NCBI GenBank assembly: GCA_024711005.1
Contig: JANJTQ010000005.1
Location: forward strand, 1 to 35,140
Origin: Opitutaceae bacterium
Lineage (GTDB): Bacteria; Verrucomicrobiota; Verrucomicrobiia; Opitutales; Opitutaceae
Length of the DNA stretch: 35,140 nt
Direction: 5' to 3'
The notes under the pieces were generated by a model, which worked only from the letters and a program-made list of their open reading frames with translations, did no database searches and was not told the origin of the DNA. Below, in pieces: positions 7,739 to 15,622 of this stretch. Within the stretch, counting starts at the first letter, position 1. Every line of letters starts with the position of its first letter. A program made the position numbers and the translations under genes.

Positions 7739-8071
7739 CTACGGTGCGACGAAACGCCACGCCCCCTCGAAATCCGCCCGGTTGGTGTCGGTCAGATGGC
7801 CCATCAATCCATCCACCAAACTCATGCCGGAAATCACCACGTTTTTTAGGCGCCGCGGGCTTCGGCCGACATTCGCCTCGATCAAAAACTGCACGTAACC
7901 GACAAACGGAATCTCCTTTTGGAAGTAGTCGGGATCTTGAGCGAGAATCCAACGCACCGCGTCTTCTTGGAATTTCGGACGGGGCGGGTTCGTCTGAGCG
8001 AAAGAGGACAGCAGTTGCTCGTAACTCGCGCGCGTGGATCGCGGGATCTCGAGCGAACATTTGAAAATCAT
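7739..8071 (-). CDS. Hypothetical protein, 110 residues
   Basis: The ATG at 8071 gives a 110-residue, probably cytoplasmic and mainly helical protein that begins MIFKCSLEIPRS and contains KEIPFVGYVQFLIEANVG and GMSLVDGLMGHLTDTN. I recognise no family. The frame stays open to 8221 upstream, but that part is antisense-like and overlaps the C-terminus of the neighbouring secreted-protein gene, so the internal ATG is preferred. It begins 17 bases after the stop of the gene at 8089-8592 on the same strand and may be co-transcribed with it. No signal peptide or catalytic motif is seen. Confidence 0.55.
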   Translation of the reverse strand: MIFKCSLEIPRSTRASYEQLLSSFAQTNPPRPKFQEDAVRWILAQDPDYFQKEIPFVGYVQFLIEANVGRSPRRLKNVVISGMSLVDGLMGHLTDTNRADFEGAWRFVAP

Positions 8072-8088
8072 TCTAGATGAATAAGCGG

Positions 8089-8592
8089 CTACATCCGGAG
8101 AACGAGACGACGCCCCCTTCGGCGCGTCTGGATTTGCTTTCCCCACATCTCGATAGAGCGCTCCACCTCGGCTTTCAGCTCGGCCGTGCTTTTCCGCTCC
8201 ATGGCGTGCCACGTCGTCCAATGCTTCCGGTCAGGACCATGACGGACGAAGACCCTCCCTACATGAGCGCGCGGTTCGGCATCCACCCCGTCGTCGATTT
8301 CAACGGTTAAATTCGCCGAAGACCAAGGCTGCCGCCACGCCCCGACGGCGAGCGGTGCCGTCTCCACCCAAACCTCGATTTCGGCGCCTTCGCCGACCGC
8401 CGCACTGCCCAAGCCCTCCGAACTCAAATCCAGAGGATATTTCGTCGGACCTCCCCAAGCGGCCTTGTCCTTTAACGCCTCGAGGGAGGTAAAATCCAGT
8501 CGCTCGCCCGCGAGATCCAAAATGGTTGCCCGCACGGCGATCTGACTCACGCCAACAAGAAGCACCGCCACCAACATTCGAATTGTGCGCAT
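8089..8592 (-). CDS. Hypothetical secreted protein
   Basis: The ATG at 8592 gives 167 residues beginning with a signal-peptide-like segment (MRTIRMLVAVLLVGVSQIA, then VRATILD). The mature part contains a beta-rich region (AEIEVWVETAPLAVGAWRQP, LTVEIDDGVDA, HVGRVFVRHG) and a basic C-terminus (TRRRGRRLVLRM). No family is recognised. It ends 17 bases before the next small gene in a different frame; the two could be products of one broken gene, but nothing in the sequence proves this. The lead 16 residues of the longer frame (from 8640) do not look like a secretion signal and are left out. Confidence 0.6.
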   Translation of the reverse strand: MRTIRMLVAVLLVGVSQIAVRATILDLAGERLDFTSLEALKDKAAWGGPTKYPLDLSSEGLGSAAVGEGAEIEVWVETAPLAVGAWRQPWSSANLTVEIDDGVDAEPRAHVGRVFVRHGPDRKHWTTWHAMERKSTAELKAEVERSIEMWGKQIQTRRRGRRLVLRM

Positions 8593-8710
8593 GGCGCAGT
8601 CAGGCTGTCGCACACACTGAGCGCAAATGCATAACCGCAATGAATCCCCGGTACCGCGAAAACCGGCTACTTACACTGCTTTGATTATCCTTTGCCAAGC
8701 TTGATGGATC

Positions 8711-8758
8711 GGCGGCAATTCGCCGTCGGCGGACACACACGGCAACAGGATTGCCGCC
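8711..8758. repeat. Inverted repeat downstream of parE
   Basis: GGCGGCAAT at 8711-8719 is complementary to ATTGCCGCC at 8750-8758, across a 30-base loop that itself contains CGGCGGAC and CGGCAACAGG. It lies between the parE stop and the secreted-protein start on the minus strand and may be a degenerate REP-like element or a weak transcript end. The rest of 8593-8836 shows no supported gene. Confidence 0.4.
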
Positions 8759-8836
8759 GCTTCTTTTCGGATCGTGGGGCCGATTCGGGCTGAAGCGCCG
8801 AACTACGCTCAACCCGCGAATCCGCCCAAGTAAAAA

Positions 8837-10681
8837 TCAGCCGACCTCCACCAGATCCTTCTCCACCTTCAGATTGCCGATGATGAACTCTTGGCGGTCG
8901 GGCGTGTTTTTGCCCATGTAGAACGTGAGCAGGCCTTCGACGTCATGAAGGCGGTCGAGGGTGACTTTTTCGGCGCGCATGTTTTCGCCGATGAAGTCTT
9001 TGAACTCGGCCGGACTGACTTCACCGAGACCTTTGAAGCGCGTGATCTCGGCGCTCTGGCCGAGCTTATGCATCGCCGATTGTTTCTCGGCTTCGCTGTA
9101 GCAATAGATCGTTTGCTTCTTGTTGCGCACGCGAAAGAGCGGCGTCTCCAGGATGAAAAGGTGCCCTTGCGTGATCAGCTCGGGAAAAAACTGCAGGATG
9201 AACGAGAGCAACAGCAGGCGGATGTGCATGCCGTCCACGTCGGCATCGGTCGCGATGATGACCTTGTTGTAACGCAGTCCATCCATGCCCTCCTCGATGT
9301 TGAGGGCGCTCTGGAGGAGGTGGAATTCCTCGTTCTCGTAGATGACCTTTTTCGTCAGCCCGAAGGTATTGAGCGGCTTGCCCTTCAGCGCGAAGACGGC
9401 CTGCGTCTGCACATTGCGGCACGAGGTGAGCGAACCCGCGGCGGAATCACCCTCGACGATAAACAGGGCGCTGTCCTCGGCGCGTTTGTCCTTCGAGTCG
9501 AGGTGAACGCGGCAGTCGCGGAGTTTGCGGTTGTGCAGCGAGGCTTTCTTCGCGCGCTCGCGGGCGAGGTTGCGGATGCCGGAGAGTTCTTTGCGCTCGC
9601 GCTCGCTTTCCTCGATCTTGCGCTTGAGCGCGTCGGCCGCCTCGGGGTTGCGATGGAGCCAGTTGTCGAGGTGCTGCTGGAGAAATCCGCCGACGAATTG
9701 ACGGATGGTCGGGCCCTTCGGGCCGAGGTCGTTGGAGCCGAGCTTGGTCTTGGTCTGCGATTCGAAAACGGGTTCCTGCACGCGCACGGAAATCGCGGCG
9801 ATGACGGACTGTCGGATGTCGGCCGCATCGTAGTCCTTCTTGAAGAAGTTGCGCAACGTCGCGACCAGGCCCTCGCGGAAAGCAGCGAGGTGGGTGCCGC
9901 CCATGGTGGTGTGCTGGCCGTTGACGAACGAGTAGTATTCCTCGCCGTAGTGCGCGCCGTGGGTGAGCGCGACCTCGATGTCCTCCGCCTCGATGTGAAT
10001 GATCGGGTAGAGTGTGTCGCCGGTGAGCTTTTTCGTGAGGAGATCCTTGAGGCCGTTCTCGGATTTGTAGGCCTTGCCGTTGAACGTCAGCGTGAGGCCG
10101 CGGTTCAGGTAGGCGTAGTTCCAGAGCATCTCCTCGATGAACTCGATGCGGAACTTGAAGTCCTTGCCGAAGAGCGCCTCGTCGGGCGTGAAGGCGATGA
10201 TCGTGCCGTTCTTCTCGGCGGTCTTTTGCGTTTTGTGATCCTTGCGGAGCTTGCCCTGCTCGAACTCGACGATGCGCGTCTGGCCCTCGCGGACGGCCTG
10301 GGCGGAAAAGTAAACCGAGAGCGCGTTGACCGCCTTCTGGCCGACACCGTTCAAGCCGACGGATTTCTGGAAGGTCTCGCTGTCGTATTTCGCGCCGGTG
10401 TTGATGATCGACACGCAGTCGATGAGCTTGCCGAGCGGAATGCCCCGTCCGTAGTCGCGCACGCGGAGGGTGCGGTCGGTGAGCTCGATTTCGATCTTCT
10501 TGCCGTAGCCCATCGTGAACTCGTCGATGGAATTATCGATGGTCTCCTTAAGGAGGACATAGATACCGTCCTCGGCGTTGGCGCCGCTGCCGAGGCGCCC
10601 GATGTACATGCCGGGACGCAGGCGGATGTGTTCGAGCGGTGAAAGGGTCTTGATCGAGTCTTCGGTGTAATTGGACGCCAT
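8837..10681 (-). CDS. parE: DNA topoisomerase IV subunit B (ParE-like ATPase subunit)
   Basis: This 614-residue protein is the ATPase and TOPRIM subunit of a type IIA topoisomerase. The GHKL ATPase domain shows ETIDNSIDE (46-54), DYGRGIP (76-82) and [14 protein letters not shown] (109-122). The transducer has the QTK loop (309-311). The TOPRIM part has EGDSA (410-414), KGKPLNTFG and the metal-binding DADVDG (479-484); the C-terminus has the usual RFKGLGE. There is no GyrB-type insert between TOPRIM motifs, and the length fits compact ParE-like proteins. Its partner is the ParC-like protein at 3662-5758. The ATG has no Shine-Dalgarno; the bases just before it on the coding strand read TTCACCTC. 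Confidence 0.94.
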   Translation of the reverse strand: MASNYTEDSIKTLSPLEHIRLRPGMYIGRLGSGANAEDGIYVLLKETIDNSIDEFTMGYGKKIEIELTDRTLRVRDYGRGIPLGKLIDCVSIINTGAKYDSETFQKSVGLNGVGQKAVNALSVYFSAQAVREGQTRIVEFEQGKLRKDHKTQKTAEKNGTIIAFTPDEALFGKDFKFRIEFIEEMLWNYAYLNRGLTLTFNGKAYKSENGLKDLLTKKLTGDTLYPIIHIEAEDIEVALTHGAHYGEEYYSFVNGQHTTMGGTHLAAFREGLVATLRNFFKKDYDAADIRQSVIAAISVRVQEPVFESQTKTKLGSNDLGPKGPTIRQFVGGFLQQHLDNWLHRNPEAADALKRKIEESERERKELSGIRNLARERAKKASLHNRKLRDCRVHLDSKDKRAEDSALFIVEGDSAAGSLTSCRNVQTQAVFALKGKPLNTFGLTKKVIYENEEFHLLQSALNIEEGMDGLRYNKVIIATDADVDGMHIRLLLLSFILQFFPELITQGHLFILETPLFRVRNKKQTIYCYSEAEKQSAMHKLGQSAEITRFKGLGEVSPAEFKDFIGENMRAEKVTLDRLHDVEGLLTFYMGKNTPDRQEFIIGNLKVEKDLVEVG

Positions 10682-10847
10682 GAGGTGAACGCGGAAAAGT
10701 TAACGACTGCGGCCAAGGCAGGGCCGCGTTCCCGCGCTGACAAGGTAAAACTTCCCTCAACGCGATCCGCGGACGAAATCCCACGCGGAGCCAACGGCTT
10801 GCCGTCCGCATGGCCTTCACGCGTGCTTGGGAGCGGTGGGCTCAGCA

Positions 10848-10878
10848 TCCCGCCCTACCCTCAAGCCCATGGGCGGGA
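10848..10878. repeat. Hairpin between CoA-transferase and parE genes
   Basis: TCCCGCCC at 10848-10855 pairs with GGGCGGGA at 10871-10878. TCCCGCCCTACC also occurs in the right arm of the REP-like repeat near 33865-33874, so this may be a truncated copy of that family. The rest of 10682-10916 holds no supported gene. Confidence 0.4.
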
Positions 10879-10916
10879 CACCCCTATCACGCCAAACCGC
10901 CGATTTTCGGAGGACC

Positions 10917-12407
10917 TCAGACCGTGACCGCTTCGCGCATGTCGCCGGTGCGCAGGAACTGCTCGTGCATGGCGAAGGCGCGGCTGAGCGTCTGCGGAGT
11001 CTGCCCGTGCTTGGCCATTTCGAAGTAGTGCATGAGCTGATCATGGAACTGCGGATGGGCGCATTTCTGAATGATGAGGCGGGCGCGTTCGTTGGGGGCT
11101 TTTCCGCGGAGATCGGCCACGCCGTTTTCCGTGACGACCACCTGGACGGAGTGCTCGCTGTGATCCATGTGCGAGACCAGCGGCACGATCGTGCTGATCT
11201 TGCCCCCCTTGGCGGATGACGGACAGGTGAAGATCGAAATATGGGCGTTGCGCGTAAAATCACCCGAGCCGCCGATGCCGTTCATAAGGTTCGAGCCCAT
11301 GATGTGCGTCGAGTTGATGTTGCCGAAGATGTCCACCTCGATGGCCGTATTCACGGTAATGATACCCAGGCGACGGACGACCTCCGGGTTGTTGGTGATC
11401 TCCTGCGGGCGCAGCAGAATCCGCGAACGGAAAAACTCCAGGTCTTCGTAGAACTTAAGCAGCACATCCTTCGCGATGGTGAGCGAGGTGCCGGTGGCGA
11501 ACTTCACCTTGCCGGAGCGAACCAGGTCGATGACCGAATCCTGAATCACCTCGGAATACATCTCGAACGCGGGAATGTCGGGATGGGCGCCGAGGCCGCC
11601 GAGGACGGCGTTGGCGATGTTGCCGACGCCGGATTGGATGGGGAGAAATTCCTTCGGAATACGGCCGGCACGGAGCTCCGCGGCGATGAATCCGGCGACG
11701 TTGCGGCCGATGCGGTCGGTCGTTTCGTCGGCGGGCTCGAAGCCCCCGGTCTCGTCGGGCATGTTGTTCTCGACGACACCGGCGATCCTGCTCGGATCGA
11801 TTTTGACGGTCTGGGTGCCGATGCGGTCGGAGGGGCGAAGAATCGGAATCGGGAGCCGGTGCGGGGGATCGAGCGGCTCATAAATATCGTGGAATCCGCG
11901 AAGCTTCGGCGAATGGAAACGGTTGAGCTCGATGATGACCTTTTTCGCGCAATGCAGGAACGTGGGCGAGGCGCCGACGGAGGTGGTGAGCACCACTTCG
12001 CCCTCGGGGGTCACGTCACATGCCTCGACGATAGCCCAGTCGAATCGCCCCAAAAATCCGCTGCGCACCTGTTGCGGCAAATGCGAGAGGTGCATGTCGA
12101 AAAAGCGCGTGCGGCCGGCGTTAATGCTCTCGCGCAGCGACTTGTTGCTTTGATAAGGCGTGCGCCAGGAGATGGCGTCGGCGCGGGCGAGTTCGCCGTC
12201 GAGCGAATCTCCGGTCGAGGCGCCGGAGACGATGGCAACCTTGAAAGGGCGTCCGGCGGCGTGTTCGGCGCGGGCGCGGGCGGCGAGCGCACGAGGCACG
12301 ACCTTGGCGGCGCCGGCCGGCGTGAATCCGCTTACGCCAAGAGTCTGGCCGTCCTTGATAAGAGAGGCCGCTTCGTCGGCCGTCAGGGTTGGAAACGGAA
12401 ATTTCAT
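10917..12407 (-). CDS. Acetyl-CoA hydrolase/transferase family protein, succinyl-CoA:acetate CoA-transferase type
   Basis: This 496-residue protein matches the class I CoA-transferase subfamily that includes succinyl-CoA:acetate and propionate:succinate CoA-transferases. Evidence includes the N-terminal GVSGFTPAGAAKVVPRAL (24-41), SGASTGDSLDGELARADAI, the GVGNIANAVL segment near 260-269, then MYSEVIQD, in which E286 is the likely catalytic glutamate by position (inference), and the C-terminal IEVDIFGNINSTHIMG and NGIGGSGDFTRNA. Such enzymes exchange CoA between short-chain acids in fermentation or a modified citric acid cycle. The exact acid pair cannot be read from sequence. It is divergent from the AsmA-like gene, sharing a 148-base intergenic region. 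No Shine-Dalgarno is visible. Confidence 0.9.
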   Translation of the reverse strand: MKFPFPTLTADEAASLIKDGQTLGVSGFTPAGAAKVVPRALAARARAEHAAGRPFKVAIVSGASTGDSLDGELARADAISWRTPYQSNKSLRESINAGRTRFFDMHLSHLPQQVRSGFLGRFDWAIVEACDVTPEGEVVLTTSVGASPTFLHCAKKVIIELNRFHSPKLRGFHDIYEPLDPPHRLPIPILRPSDRIGTQTVKIDPSRIAGVVENNMPDETGGFEPADETTDRIGRNVAGFIAAELRAGRIPKEFLPIQSGVGNIANAVLGGLGAHPDIPAFEMYSEVIQDSVIDLVRSGKVKFATGTSLTIAKDVLLKFYEDLEFFRSRILLRPQEITNNPEVVRRLGIITVNTAIEVDIFGNINSTHIMGSNLMNGIGGSGDFTRNAHISIFTCPSSAKGGKISTIVPLVSHMDHSEHSVQVVVTENGVADLRGKAPNERARLIIQKCAHPQFHDQLMHYFEMAKHGQTPQTLSRAFAMHEQFLRTGDMREAVTV

Positions 12408-12555
12408 GAGATGGTAACAGTATGCTCACTTGACCGCGCAGACACCAATCGGGTTTTGGCAATGGCTGCGCATTCCTTGCCGGGCCTGTTTCGCACCCCA
12501 ATGGCGGGCTTGCTGAACGCGTGCGCATGGGCAATTTGTCCTCTCAAACTTTCCG

Positions 12556-13293
12556 ATGAAAAAACTCCTGATCATTCTCGGCTGCCTGCTTATCCTCGCG
12601 GTGATTGGCGCCTTTATCGCCTCCTTCTACCTCGGTTCCGCCGTCACTAAAGGGGTCAATCATTTCGGCCCCGGCATCACCGGCACGAAGGTCACGCTCG
12701 ACAGCGCCGCACTCTCCCCGCTCTCCGGCTCCGGCACGCTCAACGGACTGTTTGTCGGCAACCCCGCAGGCTGGAAAAGCGACAAGGCGTTCTCGTTCGC
12801 CAAGGTGCATCTAAGCGTCACCCCTTCCACGTTGTTCGACGACTTCATCGTGGTGAACGAGGTGGTCATCGACGGCCCCGAGTTCGTGTACGAAACGAAA
12901 ATTTTCACCAGCAACATCAAGGAGATCCTGGCCAACATCGAAAAGAACATCGGCGGCACCGAGGGAAAACCCGCCGAGCAGCCCACCACCAAAGAGGGAA
13001 AACCGCTCAAGTTCGAGGTGAAGAGCTTCCGCCTCGAAAACGCAAAGGTCACCGTCGGCGTCGGTGCCAATGCAATCATCGTGACCATGCCCCCGCTCAT
13101 TCTCACCGACCTCGGCACCCGTGAAGGGGGACTCACGACCGACCAACTCGCCACCAAGATCATGGCCGCCGTCCTGAACAACATCACGAAGGCCGCCGCC
13201 GGGTCCATTCTCAAGGAAGGCTCCGTCTCGGGTGCCGTGAAAAAGGCGGGCGAGGACATCAAGAAGCTCTTCAACGGCGGTAAGAAAGAATAA
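12556..13293 (+). CDS. AsmA-like membrane-anchored protein
   Basis: This 245-residue protein has one N-terminal membrane segment (about 3-26, LLIILGCLLILAVIGAFIAS) and a periplasmic beta-rich region. Segments such as GTKVTLDSAALSPLSGSGTLNGLFVGNP, split at about residues 43-70, and the FEVKSFRLENAKV strand are like the repeated strands of AsmA/DUF748-type proteins, but it is far shorter than classic AsmA. A basic, lysine-rich tail (KKLFNGGKKE) ends it. AsmA-like proteins are linked with envelope lipid transport or assembly; the role of this short form is unknown. The DsbA-like gene follows 41 bases later on the same strand. Confidence 0.65.
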   Translation: MKKLLIILGCLLILAVIGAFIASFYLGSAVTKGVNHFGPGITGTKVTLDSAALSPLSGSGTLNGLFVGNPAGWKSDKAFSFAKVHLSVTPSTLFDDFIVVNEVVIDGPEFVYETKIFTSNIKEILANIEKNIGGTEGKPAEQPTTKEGKPLKFEVKSFRLENAKVTVGVGANAIIVTMPPLILTDLGTREGGLTTDQLATKIMAAVLNNITKAAAGSILKEGSVSGAVKKAGEDIKKLFNGGKKE

Positions 13294-13334
13294 CCACGCG
13301 TCTCCCGCCTCTCCACCGCACCGCCGTTCCGACC

Positions 13335-14021
13335 ATGCCCACACCCGCCGCCCCCGTCACCGTCACCTATTATTTGGAGATCCTGTCATCCTGGTGCCAT
13401 TGGGCCGAACCCGCTTGGGCGGAGCTCAAAACCCGCTACGCCGGCCAGGTCGATTTCCGTTGGAAGATCGCCGCGATGAACCCGGCCGACTTTCCGGTCT
13501 CGGTCGCGCAAAACGAATGGTTTTACCAACGGAGCGGCACCGTGACGGGTTCCCCTTACAAACTCCACCCCGGTTGGGTCGAACCCGAGTGCGGCGGACA
13601 TTACCCCGCCCCCAATCTCGTGGCCGAAGCTGCGCGCGACCTGCTCACGAACCCCGAGAGCGATCGCGTGCGTCTCGCGCTCGCCCACGCCGCATTGCGC
13701 GAAGGCCTGCGGATCGGCAGCGACTTTGCCCTCGCCGCCGCGATCGCCGCCAAGGCCGCCAAACTTGACCTGAAACGCCTCCGCAAAGCCTCCACGTCCG
13801 CCGCCGTGAAAGCCCGCGTCGCGGCATCCACCGCCGAATTCCACGCGCACCAGATCAACCAACGGCCGGCGTTCGTGGTGACCAGCTCCATCGGCGACAA
13901 AGCAGTGTTCTCCGGACTCGCCCGCGTCGAACCGCTGGCCGCCACGATCGATGCAATGTTGGCCGATGTCCGCCGTTACGCCTCGTTCGCCGCCCACTTC
14001 GGCGCACCGCCGCGGAACTGA
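13335..14021 (+). CDS. DsbA-family thioredoxin-fold protein
   Basis: This 228-residue protein has a thioredoxin-like fold of the DsbA/FrnE type. The N-terminal strand TVTYYLEILSSWCHWAEP (about 9-26) carries the active-site position, an alpha-helical insert follows (90-165), and the cis-proline region is NQRPAFVV near 178-185. The active site reads C-H-W-A, so the second cysteine of CxxC is absent. It may therefore work as a glutathione-linked or isomerase-type enzyme, or by a monothiol route. There is no signal peptide, so it is probably cytoplasmic. It is likely co-transcribed with the preceding AsmA-like gene (41-base gap). Confidence 0.72.
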   Translation: MPTPAAPVTVTYYLEILSSWCHWAEPAWAELKTRYAGQVDFRWKIAAMNPADFPVSVAQNEWFYQRSGTVTGSPYKLHPGWVEPECGGHYPAPNLVAEAARDLLTNPESDRVRLALAHAALREGLRIGSDFALAAAIAAKAAKLDLKRLRKASTSAAVKARVAASTAEFHAHQINQRPAFVVTSSIGDKAVFSGLARVEPLAATIDAMLADVRRYASFAAHFGAPPRN

Positions 14022-14228
14022 CGTCCACGAAGGTTGGTTCTTTCGCCGCCATCCAACCAGCCTCGTGAACTCGTCTGCTACGTTCGACTGCATCGCTTTG
14101 GGCTAGCCCCAAGGCCACCCCCCCCCCGCGCAGATCGGTTGCATCGAAATAATACACTAGTAGCCGTTCATCTTTACTGATGAAGTGCTCCTTCACTCAG
14201 CCGACAACCGTCCACTCACGTTCCAGCC

Positions 14229-15131
14229 ATGTCCGATCATTCCCACGAGGGTAAGCACGAGGAAAAATTTTCCCCGTGGCTCTTTATCGCCACCATCCTT
14301 GTCTCACTTGCCGTCCTCTTTGCGGCACTGGCCTTCATCGTGCCGGGCGTCTGGCAGACCCAGCTCGCCGCGTCCGGATGGTCGCTCGCCGTGTGCTTTG
14401 TCGTCGTCCATGCGATCGCGGGCGTCTTCGAGTTTTTCTTTCATCGCTACATCCTGCACGCACCGCTCGTTCCCTTCCTCAGCTACTTCTACAAGCAACA
14501 CACGCTTCACCACGCGCTCACCCACATCGGCTATCACCGTTCGAAAATCACCAACGCCGAAGTGCCCGGACTGATCGACAACGAACCGGTCGCGGAGCCC
14601 CTGCACATCGCCCGTAACACCTTCCCCATCGTGGAGGAAAAACAACACGAGGCCTCCTACTTCCCGTGGTATTCGATGCTGGTGTTCTCGCTCGTCGTGA
14701 CGCCTCTCCTCGCGCTCGGCCAGTGGCTGTTCCCGTCCGCCCCCGTGTTCTTGGGCGGCTTTCTCGGCGTCGCATTCTCGATGTCCCTCTACGAACTCAT
14801 CCACGCCGTCGAACACTGGCCGCAAGACACCTGGGACCGCCTCATCGAGCATCCGCGCTTCGGTCGCATGTGGCGCAAAGCCTACGCGTTCCACCTGCGT
14901 CATCACGCAGACATCCGTTGCAACGAAGGCATCTCGGGTATCTTCGGTCTTCCGCTCGTTGATTTTGTCCTCGGCACCTACGTCGATCCCGAAACGCTCT
15001 ACACTCACGGCGAACACGTCCACGCCGACGAATTCGTGAGCCCGCAGCCACGCTTTGCGTTTATCCGCTGGCTCGATCGTCGCGCCGATGAAGCCGTGAA
15101 AAATCGCCGCGCGGCTCGTCGCGCCGCCTGA
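14229..15131 (+). CDS. Fatty acid hydroxylase/sterol desaturase superfamily membrane protein
   Basis: This 300-residue integral membrane protein has a hydrophilic N-terminus, membrane segments near 17-38 and 47-70, a third and fourth at about 150-190, and the clustered histidine boxes of a di-iron membrane oxygenase: HRYILH, HTLHH with a nearby H in HIGYH, and HLRHH near the C-terminal third. This set is typical of the FA_hydroxylase superfamily (ERG3, CrtZ-like and related). Substrate candidates are fatty acids, sterol-like lipids or carotenoids; the sequence does not decide. The gene begins 207 bases after the DsbA-like gene. That gap holds a weak GGTTGG/CCAACC hairpin (14032-14058) and a C-rich run. 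No Shine-Dalgarno is visible. Confidence 0.82.
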   Translation: MSDHSHEGKHEEKFSPWLFIATILVSLAVLFAALAFIVPGVWQTQLAASGWSLAVCFVVVHAIAGVFEFFFHRYILHAPLVPFLSYFYKQHTLHHALTHIGYHRSKITNAEVPGLIDNEPVAEPLHIARNTFPIVEEKQHEASYFPWYSMLVFSLVVTPLLALGQWLFPSAPVFLGGFLGVAFSMSLYELIHAVEHWPQDTWDRLIEHPRFGRMWRKAYAFHLRHHADIRCNEGISGIFGLPLVDFVLGTYVDPETLYTHGEHVHADEFVSPQPRFAFIRWLDRRADEAVKNRRAARRAA

Positions 15132-15185
15132 TTCAATCCCAGACTTGACCCGGCGCGATTTTCTCGCCTTGTTCCGCTCGTCTCA

Positions 15186-15296
15186 ATGAATCTCCGCGGC
15201 ACGACGCTCTCTTCCAAAGCCTCCGCCCACGCCTCCGTGGTCGCAGTCGTCGTGTCCGTATCCGTGTCCGTTAGCAACGCGCCGAGAGGGGCCTGA
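15186..15296 (+). CDS. Valine-rich leader peptide of an attenuator (ivbL-like)
   Basis: ATG at 15186 opens a 36-codon ORF ending in TGA at 15294-15296. Residues 18-29 contain eight valine codons (using GTG, GTC, GTA and GTT) alternating in the second half with serine, and the peptide ends SNAPRGA. Enterobacterial IvbL, the ilvBN leader peptide, likewise has a run of Val codons and ends GNAP. An intrinsic terminator starts 16 bases after the stop codon. GAGGGG at 15286-15291, within the last codons, can pair with CCCCTC in the left terminator arm, giving a possible antiterminator. This is the standard plan of ribosome-mediated attenuation responding to charged tRNA-Val. A weak TTGACC (15145-15150) could be a -35 element; a matching -10 is not clear. 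Confidence 0.75.
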   Translation: MNLRGTTLSSKASAHASVVAVVVSVSVSVSNAPRGA

Positions 15297-15311
15297 GCGA
15301 AGCCAATTTTC

Positions 15312-15347
15312 GCCCCCTCCGGTGCCATACCGGAGGGGGCTTTTTTT
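15312..15347 (+). terminator. Intrinsic terminator, probable attenuator
   Basis: GCCCCCTCCGGT pairs with ACCGGAGGGGGC around a short loop (GCCAT region) and is followed by seven Ts. It is one of the strongest hairpins in the window. It lies between the valine-rich leader ORF and the 71-residue ORF plus aminotransferase gene, so it would govern read-through into them. It would also end transcripts from the hydroxylase gene upstream. Confidence 0.88.
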
Positions 15348-15406
15348 GTGCCCTGTCCGGTCGGGCGCAGGGAGTGGGTTTCCAAAAAAATCAAACCACA
15401 CCCGCT

Positions 15407-15622
15407 ATGAATAACACCGCCATCATCCGGACGCCGCGCTTTGCGCAGCCGCTCAACCTCACCACACACCTCAGCCAGGAGATCACCCGTCCCTTTTTCG
15501 AGACGGAGTTCCATCCCGCCACACACGACATGCTCCTGCTCAACACGCATCCCGATCTCCTCCCGGAACCAGAACCGGCGCCGATCCACGAACTCACGTT
15601 CTTCAACATCGATCGCCCGTGA
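15407..15622 (+). CDS. Small hypothetical protein translationally coupled to the aminotransferase
   Basis: The ATG at 15407 gives 71 residues, with PFFETEFHPATHDMLLLN in the middle and a proline- and glutamate-rich stretch (PDLLPEPEPAP) before the end. Its stop codon overlaps the GTG start of the aminotransferase (GTGA, 15619-15622), a layout that suggests translational coupling. It is the first gene after the attenuator. I do not recognise a family. An alternative GTG start at 15374 would add 11 residues. It could be a regulatory or partner subunit of the aminotransferase, or a second leader ORF; nothing in the sequence decides. Confidence 0.6.
   Translation: MNNTAIIRTPRFAQPLNLTTHLSQEITRPFFETEFHPATHDMLLLNTHPDLLPEPEPAPIHELTFFNIDRP

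Noticed and set aside
8600-8812. 70-codon minus-strand ORF
   Set aside because: Arginine- and serine-rich translation typical of noncoding high-GC DNA, with an inverted repeat inside.
8891-10642. 583-codon plus-strand ORF opposite parE
   Set aside because: Antisense shadow of a clearly coding gene; no recognisable protein features.
14032-14058. Terminator after the DsbA-like gene
   Set aside because: Only a 6-bp stem with a 15-base loop and no T-run.
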